Shown one piece after another: positions 46,569 through 55,900 of a DNA stretch of 64,000 bases (the first letter of the stretch is position 1; every line of letters begins with the position of its first letter). The position numbers and the translations under genes were made by a program. The notes beneath the pieces are model-generated. The model was not told where the DNA came from and did not search any database. It saw only the letters and a list, made by a program, of their open reading frames with translations. Location: positions 7,380,038 to 7,444,037 of the forward strand of contig NZ_JACHIR010000001.1 of the NCBI RefSeq assembly GCF_014203355.1, in the 5' to 3' direction. This DNA is from Kutzneria kofuensis. Lineage in GTDB: Bacteria > Actinomycetota > Actinomycetes > Mycobacteriales > Pseudonocardiaceae.

Positions 46569-47727
46569 GCTCGGCGGCCATCCGCGCCCGCACCAACGCG
46601 ACCGCCTTGGAGTGCGCGAACGCTCGCGACACCTGCGCCAGCCAGCGGGTTTCCGCCGCCAGGCTGGGATCCACGCGGTGCGGGTCGGCCACCCCGGCCG
46701 GGTAGCTGACGCCGGCGTCGTGAGCGAGCACGGCGGCGGCGATCGTCGCCGCCTCGATGGTCGCCTCGCGACGGGAAGGATGGGTGCCGGCGCGGCGCAC
46801 CGCGTCCGAAGCCCACTCCTGCACCGAGGGATGGATGTGCCCGCGCAGCGCCAACTGCGCGTCGCGGATCTCGATCACGTGCCGGTACAGCGCGAACTCC
46901 ACGCCGCCCTGCTGACGGGCGACGGAACTCAGCGCGATCGCCGGCATCGCTGCGTGCATCGCCGCCCACAGCGGCCGCAGCTGCGCATACCGCCACTGCG
47001 CGCCGAGCCAGCGGACCGGGCCACTCAGGTACGGTCCCCACACGGTCAGCGTCGCCCCGGCGGCCGACACCAGCACGCAGCAAGCGGCCAGCACCGCCGA
47101 CACCTCGTCCTCGCTGGTGGTGTTCTGGTGCTGCGACAACGCGATCCGGATGTCGTCGAACTGCCACGCCGCCCACAGCACGCCGATCAGCGCGCCGACG
47201 GTGATCAGGCGTAGCCCGGTGCGCAGCAGGCTCGGCTCGACCATCCGGGCGTAGCGGCCGATCAGCGTGGTGAACGTCAGCAGCCCCCACACCTCGTAGC
47301 AGATCAGCACCACGTCGTAAGCCACGAAGAAGCCGACCCGGTCCGGCGTGAACGTCACGACGTCGGCCGACTGGTCCGCGCCGGAGACGAAGAACAGCAC
47401 CAGGCAGGTGGCCATCGTCCACGCCGTGACCAGCACGTACCGGCGGCCACGGATCGCCGCCGGCCGCACCGAGTTGGCGAACAGGATCAGGAAGCCCAGC
47501 GCCGCCACCTTCAGCTCGTCGCTGACCAGGCCGGCGATCGCCGGCATCGGGCCGGTGATCTCCAACGTCATCCAGGCGTCCAGGCCGAGCGCGCCGGCGA
47601 TGCACACGGCGAAGCCGGCGATGTGCCGGTGGCCGGGCGTCTGCCGGTCCGCGCCGGCCAGCCGCACCTTGTAGCAGACCACCACGACGGCGACCAGGCA
47701 GCCGAGATAGGCCAGGACCTCAATCAT
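46540..47727 (-). CDS. MAB_1171c-family putative transporter
   Basis: A 395-residue protein. The N-terminal 230 residues have about seven hydrophobic helices. The C-terminal cytoplasmic part (RPLWAAMHAAMPAIAL, FALYRHVIEIRDAQLALRGH and the following helical stretch to ETRWLAQVSRAFAHS) matches the MAB_1171c family, which I know from many actinobacterial genomes and whose function is unproven. It is the last of a three-gene minus-strand unit behind an XRE regulator and an ImmA-like metalloprotein, overlapping the latter by 8 bases. A role as a signalling or transport membrane component is inference. Confidence 0.85.
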   Translation of the reverse strand: MIEVLAYLGCLVAVVVVCYKVRLAGADRQTPGHRHIAGFAVCIAGALGLDAWMTLEITGPMPAIAGLVSDELKVAALGFLILFANSVRPAAIRGRRYVLVTAWTMATCLVLFFVSGADQSADVVTFTPDRVGFFVAYDVVLICYEVWGLLTFTTLIGRYARMVEPSLLRTGLRLITVGALIGVLWAAWQFDDIRIALSQHQNTTSEDEVSAVLAACCVLVSAAGATLTVWGPYLSGPVRWLGAQWRYAQLRPLWAAMHAAMPAIALSSVARQQGGVEFALYRHVIEIRDAQLALRGHIHPSVQEWASDAVRRAGTHPSRREATIEAATIAAAVLAHDAGVSYPAGVADPHRVDPSLAAETRWLAQVSRAFAHSKAVALVRARMAAELSGVPSTSS

Positions 47728-48250
47728 CGTGTCGCCGCCGCGGCCGGGAGCCGAACAGCTGGTCCAGCCGGACGACCTCGGCCGGCGCCCCCGCCGACGG
47801 CGGCCGCGGCAGCCGCGCCGCCCGCTGGGCGATCAGCGACGCCAACAGCTCGGCCTCGCGCTCCTCGATCTCGGTGTAGACGGTGCGGCCGAGCACGCGG
47901 CGCACCAGCTCCGGCGACAGGTTCGGCATCAGCGCCCGCGTCGCGGCGGCGTCGATCTCCGCGGTGCCGGTGTGCCCGCACAGCAGGTGCGCGACCTCGT
48001 GCATGAGGATGTGCTGCTGGTGCAGTTCGGTGGTGTTGACCGGGTACAGGATGTAGTCAGCGCTGTCCGTGGTCATCAGCAGGCCGCACGGGGCGCCGGC
48101 GGTCGCGGGCACCGGCATCAGCTCGATCCGCCGGCCGCGGTGCTCGGCCACGGCGTCGGCGAACGTGTCCGGGCGGAACGGGGCGGGCATCGGCACCGAG
48201 TCGGCCAGCTCCCGGCAGCGTCGCCACAGCTGCTTGTCCTGCCGCACCAT
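47720..48250 (-). CDS. ImmA/IrrE-like zinc metallopeptidase-type protein
   Basis: A 176-residue protein with the zinc-protease motif HEVAHLLCGH (His84, Glu85, His88) in a short alpha-beta domain, as in ImmA/IrrE-type peptidases that cleave or regulate XRE repressors. The gene directly follows an XRE regulator and overlaps the MAB_1171c gene by 8 bases. AGGAG lies just upstream of GTG 48,253, ATG 48,250 and GTG 48,247; any of the three may start it. Cleavage of the neighbouring repressor is an inference from ImmA-ImmR systems. Confidence 0.82.
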   Translation of the reverse strand: MVRQDKQLWRRCRELADSVPMPAPFRPDTFADAVAEHRGRRIELMPVPATAGAPCGLLMTTDSADYILYPVNTTELHQQHILMHEVAHLLCGHTGTAEIDAAATRALMPNLSPELVRRVLGRTVYTEIEEREAELLASLIAQRAARLPRPPSAGAPAEVVRLDQLFGSRPRRRHDD

Positions 48251-48259
48251 CACTCCTGA

Positions 48260-48691
48260 TCAGCGGGAGTCCCCGTCGCGGATCGCCTCCCTGCGGGCGA
48301 TCGCATCGATCATGTCACTGATGGTGTCGAGCCCGGCGGGTGAAAGCGTTACTGCTCTCAGCGCAACATTGCGTACGCCGGCGTCCCGAAGGGCGCCGAG
48401 CAGCTCCAGCTCCTCGGCGATCTTGGCGCTCTGCTCGTCGTCGAAGAAGTAGGCGGGGGAGACCTGGAAGAACTGGGCCAGCGCCTCCAGGTGCCGCTTG
48501 GTGGGGTTGTCCCGGCGGCCGGTGCGCAGCTGCCACAGGTAGGTGGTCGAGAAGCTCTCGCCGGTGGCCTCGCGGCAGGCCTTGGCCACCTCGTCGTGGC
48601 TGTACTGCTCGCGGTTGGGCTTGCGGACCACCTGGAACAGCTTGTCGATCTTCGCGGCGAGTGACGTCCGCTCGGGCTCGGGCGCCGACAC
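48260..48691 (-). CDS. XRE-family helix-turn-helix regulator
   Basis: A 143-residue protein. The DNA-binding part (KIDKLFQVVRKPNREQYSHD, then EVAKACREATGESFSTTYLW and QLRTGRRDNPTKRHLEALAQ) matches the EspR-like HTH fold found in mycobacteria and related actinobacteria. The C-terminal helices could dimerise the protein. It is the first gene of the XRE-ImmA-MAB_1171c module, and the ImmA-like gene follows after only 9 bases. It probably regulates the module. Confidence 0.88.
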   Translation of the reverse strand: MSAPEPERTSLAAKIDKLFQVVRKPNREQYSHDEVAKACREATGESFSTTYLWQLRTGRRDNPTKRHLEALAQFFQVSPAYFFDDEQSAKIAEELELLGALRDAGVRNVALRAVTLSPAGLDTISDMIDAIARREAIRDGDSR

Positions 48692-49059
48692 CGTCCACCT
48701 CCCTCAGCACGGATGAAGCCGACGTACCTAGGTATTCATCACAGTTTACAGGCGGCGACCGGGGTGCACGCGCCGACGGCGAGGCTACGCCGACCGGTTA
48801 CGGCGTTGTCGCACCGGTCAGAACGCCCAAAACACCCGATGATCGATTGGCGCAACCCTGCTACCCAGCGGTTTCGTGCCGTCGACGGTGCCGATCACCG
48901 TCGTCGAATGTGACGATCAATTCGGTGAGTTGTCCCGTGGCTGCGCCGATCAGCATGCGGGCCCTTGGTCCGAACCGGTCGGAGTCCGCCCCGGACGGGT
49001 CCGCCGGGCGCACGTGCAGTGCACTTGCGACTGTCGCCGGCTCCCGAATTCGTGGTGTG
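48692..49059. other. Intergenic region upstream of the XRE module
   Basis: These 368 bases separate the XRE gene from the 3' end of the GntR gene. A relatively AT-rich stretch at about 48,730-48,752 (GTATTCATCACAGTTTACA) probably carries the XRE promoter. A 31-codon minus-strand frame near 48,861-48,956 has only about 60% GC at third positions and no ribosome-binding site, so I do not call it. No repeat was found. Confidence 0.5.
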
Positions 49060-49683
49060 TCAGCGGATCGCGAGCTGCGCCCGCAGCGTCGCGTCGAGGT
49101 GGGCGGTGATCGCCTCACGTGCCGGGCCGGGATCGCCCGCGGCCAGCGCCGCCACGATCGCCTCATGCTCCGTCAGAACGGCCTCGCGGCGGCCCGCGCT
49201 GCCGCCACGCAGTGCCACCAGGCCGGAGACGACCTGCCGCGCTCGCAACGTCTCGTAGGTGCGGGCCAGCATCTCGTTGCCGGCGGCGCGCACCAGGATC
49301 GTGTGGAAACGTGTGTCCGCCTCGATGAACGTACGGTCATCCTTGCCCCTCTGGTCGGCCAGCGCCGCCAGCAGCTCCTCGATCGGCGCCGTGCCGGTGG
49401 CCAGCACGCGTTCGGCCGCGAACCGCTCCAGCACGCCGCGCAGCTCGATCAGCTCGCGCAGCTCGCCCGCCGTCAGCTCCGGAATGTACGCGCCGCGCTT
49501 GGGGACGAGACGGACGAGTTCCTCGGCGGACAGCATCAGCAGCGCCTCACGGATGGGCGTGCGGGATACGCCGATGCGGTCGGCGATGTCCTGCTCGTTC
49601 AGGAACGTGCCCTGGGCGGCCGGATCGGCCAGCACGGTGTTGCGCAGGTAGTCGTAGGCGCGGTCCCGCCCGGAAACAGACAT
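49060..49683 (-). CDS. GntR-family (FCD domain) regulator
   Basis: A 207-residue FadR-type regulator. The GntR winged helix (FLNEQDIADRIGVSRTPIRE then ALLMLSAEELVRLVPKRGAY) is followed by an FCD ligand domain whose metal-binding residues are likely in FIEADTRFHTILVRAAGNEM and ITAHLD. The start at 49,683 lies almost directly at a -10-like TATACT, so the transcript is probably leaderless. It is divergent from the nitrilase gene, and both share the GTATAC operator, so it is likely the local repressor. Confidence 0.9.
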   Translation of the reverse strand: MSVSGRDRAYDYLRNTVLADPAAQGTFLNEQDIADRIGVSRTPIREALLMLSAEELVRLVPKRGAYIPELTAGELRELIELRGVLERFAAERVLATGTAPIEELLAALADQRGKDDRTFIEADTRFHTILVRAAGNEMLARTYETLRARQVVSGLVALRGGSAGRREAVLTEHEAIVAALAAGDPGPAREAITAHLDATLRAQLAIR

Positions 49684-49690
49684 CCTCCGA

Positions 49691-49707
49691 GTATACGGAC
49701 GGTATAC
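49691..49707. promoter_or_regulatory. GTATAC inverted operator in a divergent promoter
   Basis: GTATAC-GGACG-GTATAC, itself nearly symmetrical, is placed between starts only 34 bases apart. Each GTATAC contains a -10 hexamer for one direction (TATACT leftward, TATACA rightward), so occupancy by the GntR protein would close both promoters. Confidence 0.7.
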
Positions 49708-49717
49708 ACTGAAGCCC

Positions 49718-50515
49718 GTGCGTATCGCGCTGAGCCAGTTCGTGTCCGACACCGACCCCGAGGTCAACCTCGCGACGATCGGCGAGCAGGTCGCCGAGGC
49801 GGCCCGCCTCGGCGCGCGGATCGTGGTGTTCCCCGAGGCCGCGATGGCCCGCTTCGGCATCCCGCTCGGCGGCCTCGCGCAGCCGCTGGACGGGCCGTGG
49901 GCCTCGGCCGTGCGGGACATCGCCAAGCGGCACGACGTGCTGGTCGTCGCCGGCATGTTCACGCCGTCGGACGACGGCCGGGTGCGCAACACGCTGCTGG
50001 TCACCGGTCTCGGCGTCGACGAGCACTACGACAAGATCCACCTGTTCGACGCCTTCGGCTTCGCCGAGTCCGCCACCGTCGCCCCCGGCGACCGCAGCGT
50101 CACGGTCGAGGTGGACGGCGTCGGCATCGGCGTCGCCACCTGCTACGACCTGCGCTTCCCCCAGCTCTTCCAGAAACTCGCCCGGTCCGGGGCGTCGGTG
50201 ATCCTCGTGCCGGCGTCGTGGGGATCGGGGCCCGGCAAGCGCGAGCAGTGGGAGCTGCTGGTCCGGGCTCGGGCCCTGGACTCCACCAGCTGGCTCGCCG
50301 CCTGCGGGCAGGCCGATCCGTCGACCGTCGGCGTCACGACCAAGCCCGGCGTCCCCACCGGCATCGGCTACAGCGCCGTCGTGTCGCCGCTGGGCGAGAT
50401 CCGGGCCCAGGCGGTGGACCGGCCGGAGTTGCTCGTCGTGGACATCGATCCGTCCGAAGTGGACGATGCCCGCTCGAAGGTTCCGGTGCTGGCCAACGCC
50501 CGCGACTTCAGCTAA
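49718..50515 (+). CDS. Nitrilase-superfamily carbon-nitrogen hydrolase
   Basis: A 265-residue amidase-type enzyme with the Glu-Lys-Cys triad: Glu40 in VVFPEAAM, Lys106 in YDKIHLFDAFGF and Cys142 in GVATCYDLRFPQLF. The set of motifs is nearest to the Nit/omega-amidase branch (2-oxoglutaramate-type amidases or deaminated glutathione amidase). The GTG start 49,718 lies about 10 bases from the -10-like element, so a leaderless mRNA is probable. The substrate is open. Confidence 0.9.
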   Translation: MRIALSQFVSDTDPEVNLATIGEQVAEAARLGARIVVFPEAAMARFGIPLGGLAQPLDGPWASAVRDIAKRHDVLVVAGMFTPSDDGRVRNTLLVTGLGVDEHYDKIHLFDAFGFAESATVAPGDRSVTVEVDGVGIGVATCYDLRFPQLFQKLARSGASVILVPASWGSGPGKREQWELLVRARALDSTSWLAACGQADPSTVGVTTKPGVPTGIGYSAVVSPLGEIRAQAVDRPELLVVDIDPSEVDDARSKVPVLANARDFS

Positions 50516-50591
50516 CGGTCGGCCCCGCATCTGCCAATACCGGGGTGAACCGGCGGGCGGATGAAGGTGGTGTCGCTGTGGGGTCGTGGCG

Positions 50592-50696
50592 ATGTTCAGC
50601 GGCATCACCGTCACGGACATCGTGTCCAGCGCGTTCCCGCTGATCCTCGGCTACTTCTTCGGCCAGGCCGGCGGCCGATCGGCGGGTGGGTCCTAG
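50592..50696 (+). CDS. 34-codon small membrane-type protein
   Basis: A very short frame, MFSGITVTDIVSSAFPLILG continuing to GYFFGQAGGRSAGGS. An in-frame GTG two codons earlier (50,586) is an alternative start. Almost every codon ends in G or C (31 of 34 by my count), the signature of real coding sequence here. Residues 10-25 form one hydrophobic helix. It lies 76 bases after the nitrilase gene on the same strand. Its stop TAG (50,694-50,696) overlaps the stop of the convergent PPOX gene within CTAG. I do not recognise a family. Confidence 0.6.
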   Translation: MFSGITVTDIVSSAFPLILGYFFGQAGGRSAGGS

Positions 50697-51088
50697 CGGA
50701 CGTTGCCGAGGACCCTGTGGATGGCGATCTCCAGCACGACCCGGTTCGGGTTGACGCGGGGCTGCCGATAGCGCTCCGCGTAACGTCGCACGGCGTCGGC
50801 AATCGCTTGCGGATCCTCGTTGAGGGTGGCGACACCCTCCACTGTGGACCAGCGTCGACCGTCCACCTGGCACACGGCGGCGTTGACCTTGCCGGCCTTG
50901 CGGAGCTGGCGGGCCTTGGCCGAGTTGCCGTCGGTGATGACGCGGGCGATGCCGGCGTCGAGGTCGAGGGTCACGCCGACGGGCACGACGTGCGGCGTGC
51001 CGTCGGGGCGGACGGTGGTGAGAGTGCACAGGTGCCGCTCCCGCCAGAACTCGGCGAAAGCGGCACCGGTCGTGCTGAAGTCGGACAC
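50693..51088 (-). CDS. PPOX-class F420- or flavin-dependent protein
   Basis: A 131-residue split-barrel protein of the pyridoxamine-phosphate-oxidase fold: FWRERHLCTLTTVRPDGTPH, VVPVGVTLDLDAGIARVITDG, AVCQVDGRRWSTVEGVATL. This pattern belongs to actinobacterial families that bind F420 or FMN and reduce unknown substrates. No catalytic signature tells the cofactor. It stands alone, convergent with the small protein gene and followed upstream by a small membrane protein gene on the same strand. Confidence 0.85.
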   Translation of the reverse strand: MSDFSTTGAAFAEFWRERHLCTLTTVRPDGTPHVVPVGVTLDLDAGIARVITDGNSAKARQLRKAGKVNAAVCQVDGRRWSTVEGVATLNEDPQAIADAVRRYAERYRQPRVNPNRVVLEIAIHRVLGNVR

Positions 51089-51100
51089 CCTGTCAGGGTA

Positions 51101-51295
51101 TCAACGCCGCCGCCCGCGCCAGGCCGGGCGACGCCAGGTGGGACGGTTCGTGCCGATGCCGGCCAGGTGCAGCGCCACGCACAGCAGGCCGGCGGTGAGC
51201 AGGTTCGTCGGCGTCAGCACGGATCCGAGCGAGATGCCGGCGAGGTCGATCAGCAACGCCAGGGCGAAAAGTACCGCCGCGATCACGGCAACCAT
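51101..51295 (-). CDS. Small two-helix membrane protein
   Basis: A 64-residue protein. Two hydrophobic segments (MVAVIAAVLFALALLIDLAG and LTAGLLCVALHLAGIG) are followed by a strongly basic end (RRPAWRGRRR). GGAGGAG lies nine bases upstream of ATG 51,295. This pattern is common among unnamed small actinobacterial membrane proteins, and no function can be inferred. It is placed 12 bases upstream of the PPOX gene and could share its transcript. Confidence 0.7.
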   Translation of the reverse strand: MVAVIAAVLFALALLIDLAGISLGSVLTPTNLLTAGLLCVALHLAGIGTNRPTWRRPAWRGRRR

Positions 51296-51376
51296 GACTG
51301 CGCTCCTCCTTGTCGGCCCCAGGAGCCCTGGAATACCCGGCGCCGGCAACGGCGGAACGAGCCATTCGGAGCAATC

Positions 51377-51488
51377 GGCGAGTCACGCTGTGGGGCACAC
51401 CGAATGTAGGTTTCGGGCAGAAGTGAGCTCCGGGGCTCACTTCTGCTCCAGTCTTACATTCGGTGTGCCTGAGAGCGTGACTCGCCGG
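51377..51488. repeat. 112-bp three-stem palindromic element, family B copy 1
   Basis: Three nested inverted repeats: CGGCGAGTCACGCT / AGCGTGACTCGCCG (51,377-51,390 and 51,475-51,488), GGCACACCGAATGTA / TACATTCGGTGTGCC (51,395-51,409 and 51,456-51,470) and GCAGAAGTGAGC / GCTCACTTCTGC (51,418-51,429 and 51,436-51,447). It lies just downstream of gltD. Its homologue is at 58,974-59,081. No target duplication or coding sequence is visible. Confidence 0.9.
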
Positions 51489-51493
51489 GGTTC

Positions 51494-52933
51494 TCAGGCG
51501 ATGGCGCGGTCGGTGGGGCGGATGGGGGCGGGGAGGACGTCGCGGCCGGTGAGGTAGGTGTCCACCGCCGCGGCGGCGGAGCGGCCCTCGGCGATGGCCC
51601 ACACGATGAGCGACTGGCCGCGGCCCATGTCGCCGGCCACGAAGACGCCCTCGACGCTGGTGGCGAAGGACCGGTCCCGGGCGACGTTGCCGCGGGGATC
51701 CAGCTCCACACCGAGCTCCTCCACCAGACCCTCGCGCTGCGGGCCGACAAAACCCATGGCCAGCAACACGAGTTGGCACTCCAGCTCCCGCTCCGTGCCC
51801 TCGACGGGCACGAACCGGCCGTTCTCCATCCGAACCTCGACCAGCTTGAGGCCCCGCAGCTGCCCCTCGTCGTCGCCGAGGAACTCGACGGTCGACACGG
51901 AGTACAGCCGCTCCCCGCCCTCCTCGTGCGCCGACGTGACCCGGTACAGCATGGGATAGGTCGGCCACGGGTGGTGCGGGGCCCGCGACGCCGGCGGCTG
52001 GGGCATGATCTCCAGCTGCGTCACGGAAGCGGCGCCCTGCCGGTGCGCGGTGCCAAGACAGTCGGCGCCGGTGTCGCCGCCGCCGATCACCACGACGTGC
52101 TTGCCGGCGGCGTTGATCGGCGACTGCGCGTACGCCTTGTTGGCCGGCGGCAGGTACTCCATCGCCTGGTACACGCCGGTGAACTCACGCCCCGGCACGG
52201 GCAGGTCCCGCCACGCGGTCGCGCCGCCGGCCAACACCACGGCGTCGTAGGAACTGCGAAGCTCCTCTACCGTCACGTCAACGCCGACGTTCACGTTGGT
52301 GCGGAACTCCGTGCCCTCGGCCCGCATCTGGTCGAGCCGGCGGTCCAGCCGCCGCTTCTCCATCTTGAACTCGGGGATGCCGTACCGCAGCAGCCCGCCG
52401 ACGGCGTCGGCCCGCTCGTACACGACGACGTCGTGCCCGACCCGGGTCAGCTGCTGCGCCGCCGCCAGCCCGGCCGGGCCGGAGCCGATCACCGCCACCT
52501 TCTTGCCGGTGCGAGTGGCCGGCGGCTGCGGGACGACCCAGCCCTCGTCCCAGGCCCGGTCGATGATCTCCACCTCGACCCGCTTGATGCTGACCGGGTC
52601 GGAGTTGATGCCGAGCACGCACGCCGCCTCGCACGGCGCCGGGCACAACGTCCCGGTGAACTCCGGGAAGTTGTTGGTGGCGTGCAACCGCTCGATGGCG
52701 TCGCGCCAGTCCTGGCGCCACACCAGCGTGTTCCACTCCGGGATCAGGTTGCCCAGCGGACAACCCTGGTGGCAGAACGGGATGCCGCAGTCCATGCAGC
52801 GGCCGGCCTGCTTCTCCAGCCGCTGGTGCCCGAACTCCTCGTACACCTCACGCCAGTCGGTGAGCCGGATGTCCACCGGACGGTGGCTGGCGTTCTCCCG
52901 CGGCGTGGTGAGAAAGCCCTTGGGGTCAGCCAT
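51494..52933 (-). CDS. gltD: Glutamate synthase small (beta) subunit
   Basis: A 479-residue NADPH-dependent subunit that supplies electrons for glutamate synthesis from glutamine and 2-oxoglutarate. The N-terminal 4Fe-4S region has [17 protein letters not shown] and [15 protein letters not shown] ([20 protein letters not shown]) and NADPH ([20 protein letters not shown]) motifs follow, then the [20 protein letters not shown] ending. It overlaps gltB by 8 bases and is translated with it. Confidence 0.97.
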   Translation of the reverse strand: MADPKGFLTTPRENASHRPVDIRLTDWREVYEEFGHQRLEKQAGRCMDCGIPFCHQGCPLGNLIPEWNTLVWRQDWRDAIERLHATNNFPEFTGTLCPAPCEAACVLGINSDPVSIKRVEVEIIDRAWDEGWVVPQPPATRTGKKVAVIGSGPAGLAAAQQLTRVGHDVVVYERADAVGGLLRYGIPEFKMEKRRLDRRLDQMRAEGTEFRTNVNVGVDVTVEELRSSYDAVVLAGGATAWRDLPVPGREFTGVYQAMEYLPPANKAYAQSPINAAGKHVVVIGGGDTGADCLGTAHRQGAASVTQLEIMPQPPASRAPHHPWPTYPMLYRVTSAHEEGGERLYSVSTVEFLGDDEGQLRGLKLVEVRMENGRFVPVEGTERELECQLVLLAMGFVGPQREGLVEELGVELDPRGNVARDRSFATSVEGVFVAGDMGRGQSLIVWAIAEGRSAAAAVDTYLTGRDVLPAPIRPTDRAIA

Positions 52934-55900
52934 GTGCGGCCTCCATGATCGCGGTGTCCACGTCCCTGCCGTCGGCCTCCGCGCTGGCCCGCGCGGCCAG
53001 CACCCGCTTGTAGTCCTTGGGCATCACCTTGGTGAACCGGCCCACGGCCAGCTCCCAGTCGGCCAGCAGCAGGTCCGCCACCGCCGACTCGGTCTCCCGG
53101 CGGTGCCGGTCGATCACCTCGTGCAGGAACGCCTGGTCCTCCTCGGTCAGCTCGTCCAGGTCCACCATCTCCTGGTTGACCCGCACCGGGTTGAGGTCCA
53201 GCACGTACGCGACGCCGCCGGACATGCCGGCCGCGAAGTTGCGGCCGGTCGCGCCGAGCACGACGGCCCGGCCCCCGGTCATGTACTCGCAGCCGTGGTC
53301 GCCGACGCCCTCGACGACGGCCAGCGCGCCGGAGTTGCGCACGCAGAACCGCTCGCCGACCTTGCCGCGCAGGAACAGCTCGCCGCTGGTCGCGCCGTAC
53401 GCGATCACGTTGCCGGCGATGATGTTCTGCTCGGCCACCAGCGGCGCCGACGGATCCGGGCGGACCGTGACGCGCCCGCCGGACAGGCCCTTGCCGAGGT
53501 AGTCGTTGGCGTCGCCGACCAGCCGCAGCGTGATGCCGCTGGGCAGGAACGCGCCGAACGACTGGCCGGCGGTGCCGGTGAACGTCACGTCGATGGTGTC
53601 GTCCGGCAGGCCCTCGCCGCCCCAGCGCTTCGTGAGCTCCGAGCCGAGCATCGTGCCCACGGTCCGGTTGACGTTGCGTACGGGCAGCTCCAGCCGTACC
53701 CGGTCGCCCGAGCCCAGCGCGCCCTCGGCCAGCTGGATCAGCGTGTTGTCCAACGCCTTCTCCAGCCCGTGGTCCTGATCCGTGGTGCGGTGCCGGGCCG
53801 CGCGGGGCGGCAGCTCGGGCACGTGGAAGATCGGCGTCAGGTCCAGCCCGGCCGCCTTCCAGTGCTCGACCGCGCCGGCGGTGTCCAGCAGCTCGGCGTG
53901 CCCGACCGCCTCCTCGACGGACCGGAAACCCAGCTGCGCCAACAGTTCCCGGACCTCCTGCGCGACGAACTCGAAGAAGTTCACCACGTACTCGGCCTTG
54001 CCGCTGAACTTCTCCCGCAGCACCGGGTTCTGCGTGGCCACACCGACCGGGCACGTGTCCAGGTGGCACACCCGCATCATCACGCAGCCCGACACCACCA
54101 GCGGCGCGGTGGCGAAGCCGAACTCCTCCGCGCCGAGCAGCGCGGCGATCACCACGTCCCGGCCGGTCTTGAGCTGGCCGTCGGTCTGCACGACGATCCG
54201 GTCCCGCAGCCGGTTGGCCAACAGCGTCTGCTGCGTCTCGGCCAGGCCCAGCTCCCACGGCGCGCCGGCGTGCTTGATCGAGGACAGCGGCGACGCGCCG
54301 GTTCCGCCGTCGTGGCCGGAGATCAGCACCACGTCGGCGTGCGCCTTGGACACGCCCGCCGCGACCGTGCCGACGCCGACCTCGGACACCAGCTTCACGT
54401 GGATGCGGGCGGCCGGGTTGGCGTTCTTCAGGTCGTGGATCAGCTGGGCCAGGTCCTCGATGGAGTAGATGTCGTGGTGCGGCGGCGGCGAGATGAGGCC
54501 GACACCGGGCGTGGAGTGCCGGGTCTTGGCGATCCACGGGTACACCTTGTTGCCGGGCAGCTGCCCGCCCTCGCCGGGCTTCGCGCCCTGCGCCATCTTG
54601 ATCTGGATGTCCTGCGCGCTGACCAGGTACTCGCTGGTCACGCCGAACCGGCCGCTGGCCACCTGCTTGATCGCCGAGCAGCGCTCGGGATCGTCGAGCC
54701 GGTCGGCGTCCTCGCCGCCCTCGCCCGTGTTGGACTTGGCGCCGAGCCGGTTCATCGCGATCGCGAGAACCTCGTGCATCTCCTTGGAGATCGAGCCGTA
54801 CGAGATCGCGCCGGTCGCGAACCGCTTGACGATCTCGGAGACCGGCTCGACCTCCTCGATCGGCACCGGCGGCCGCACGCCGTCGCGGAACTTGAACAGC
54901 CCGCGCAGCGTCATCAGCCGCTCGGCCTGGTCGTCGACCGCCTTGGTGTACTCCTTGAACACCTCGTACTGCCGGGTGCGGGTGGAGTGCTGCAGCTTGA
55001 ACACCGTGGTCGGGTTGAACAGGTGCGCCTCGCCCTCGCGGCGCCACTGGTACTCGCCGCCGACCTCCAGCTCGCGGTGGCTGGCGTGCACGCCGTCGGC
55101 GGGGAACGCCTTGCGGTGCCGGCGGGCCACCTCCTCGGCGATCTCGTCGAAGCCGACGCCGCCCAGCCGCGACGTGGTGCCGGTGAAGCACTCGTCGACG
55201 ACCTCCTTGCCGACGCCGATCGCCTCGAAGATCTGCGCGCCGGTGTAGGAGGCCACCGTGGACACGCCCATCTTGGACATCGTCTTGCGGACGCCCTTGC
55301 CCAGCGCCTTGATCAGGTTGCTGGTGGCCTTGTGCGGCTCGACGTCCGGCAGCTCCTCGACCGTGGCCATCGCCAGGTACGGGTTGACCGCGGCGGCCCC
55401 GTAGCCGATGAGCAGCGCGATGTGGTGCACCTCGCGGGCGTCGCCGGCCTCGACGATGAGGCCGACCTTGGTGCGCGTCTTCTCCCGTACCAGATGGTGG
55501 TGCACGGCGCCGGTCAGCAGCAGCGAGGGGATCGGCGCGTACTTGGCGTCCGCGCCGCGATCGGACAGCACGATCAGCCGGGCGCCGTCGTCGATCGCCT
55601 CGGACACCTCGGTGCGGATCTCGTCCAGCCGGGCCCGCAGCGCCTCGCCGCCGCCGTCGACCCGGTACCGGCCGAGCACGGTGACCGCCTGGAAGCCGGG
55701 CATGTCGCCGTCGTCGTTGATGTGCACGAGCTTGGCCAGCTCGTCGTTGTCCAGCACCGGGAACTCGAGCGAGATCCGCCGGCAGGACGCCGGGGTGGCG
55801 GCCAGCAGGTTGGTCTCCGGGCCGACGGTCGCGGTCAGGGAGGTGACCAGCTCCTCCCGGATCGCGTCCAGCGGCGGGTTGGTCACCTGCGCGAACAGCT

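Noticed and set aside
48861-48956. 31-codon minus-strand frame between the XRE and GntR genes
   Set aside because: Third-position GC is only about 60%, and there is no ribosome-binding site or recognisable sequence.
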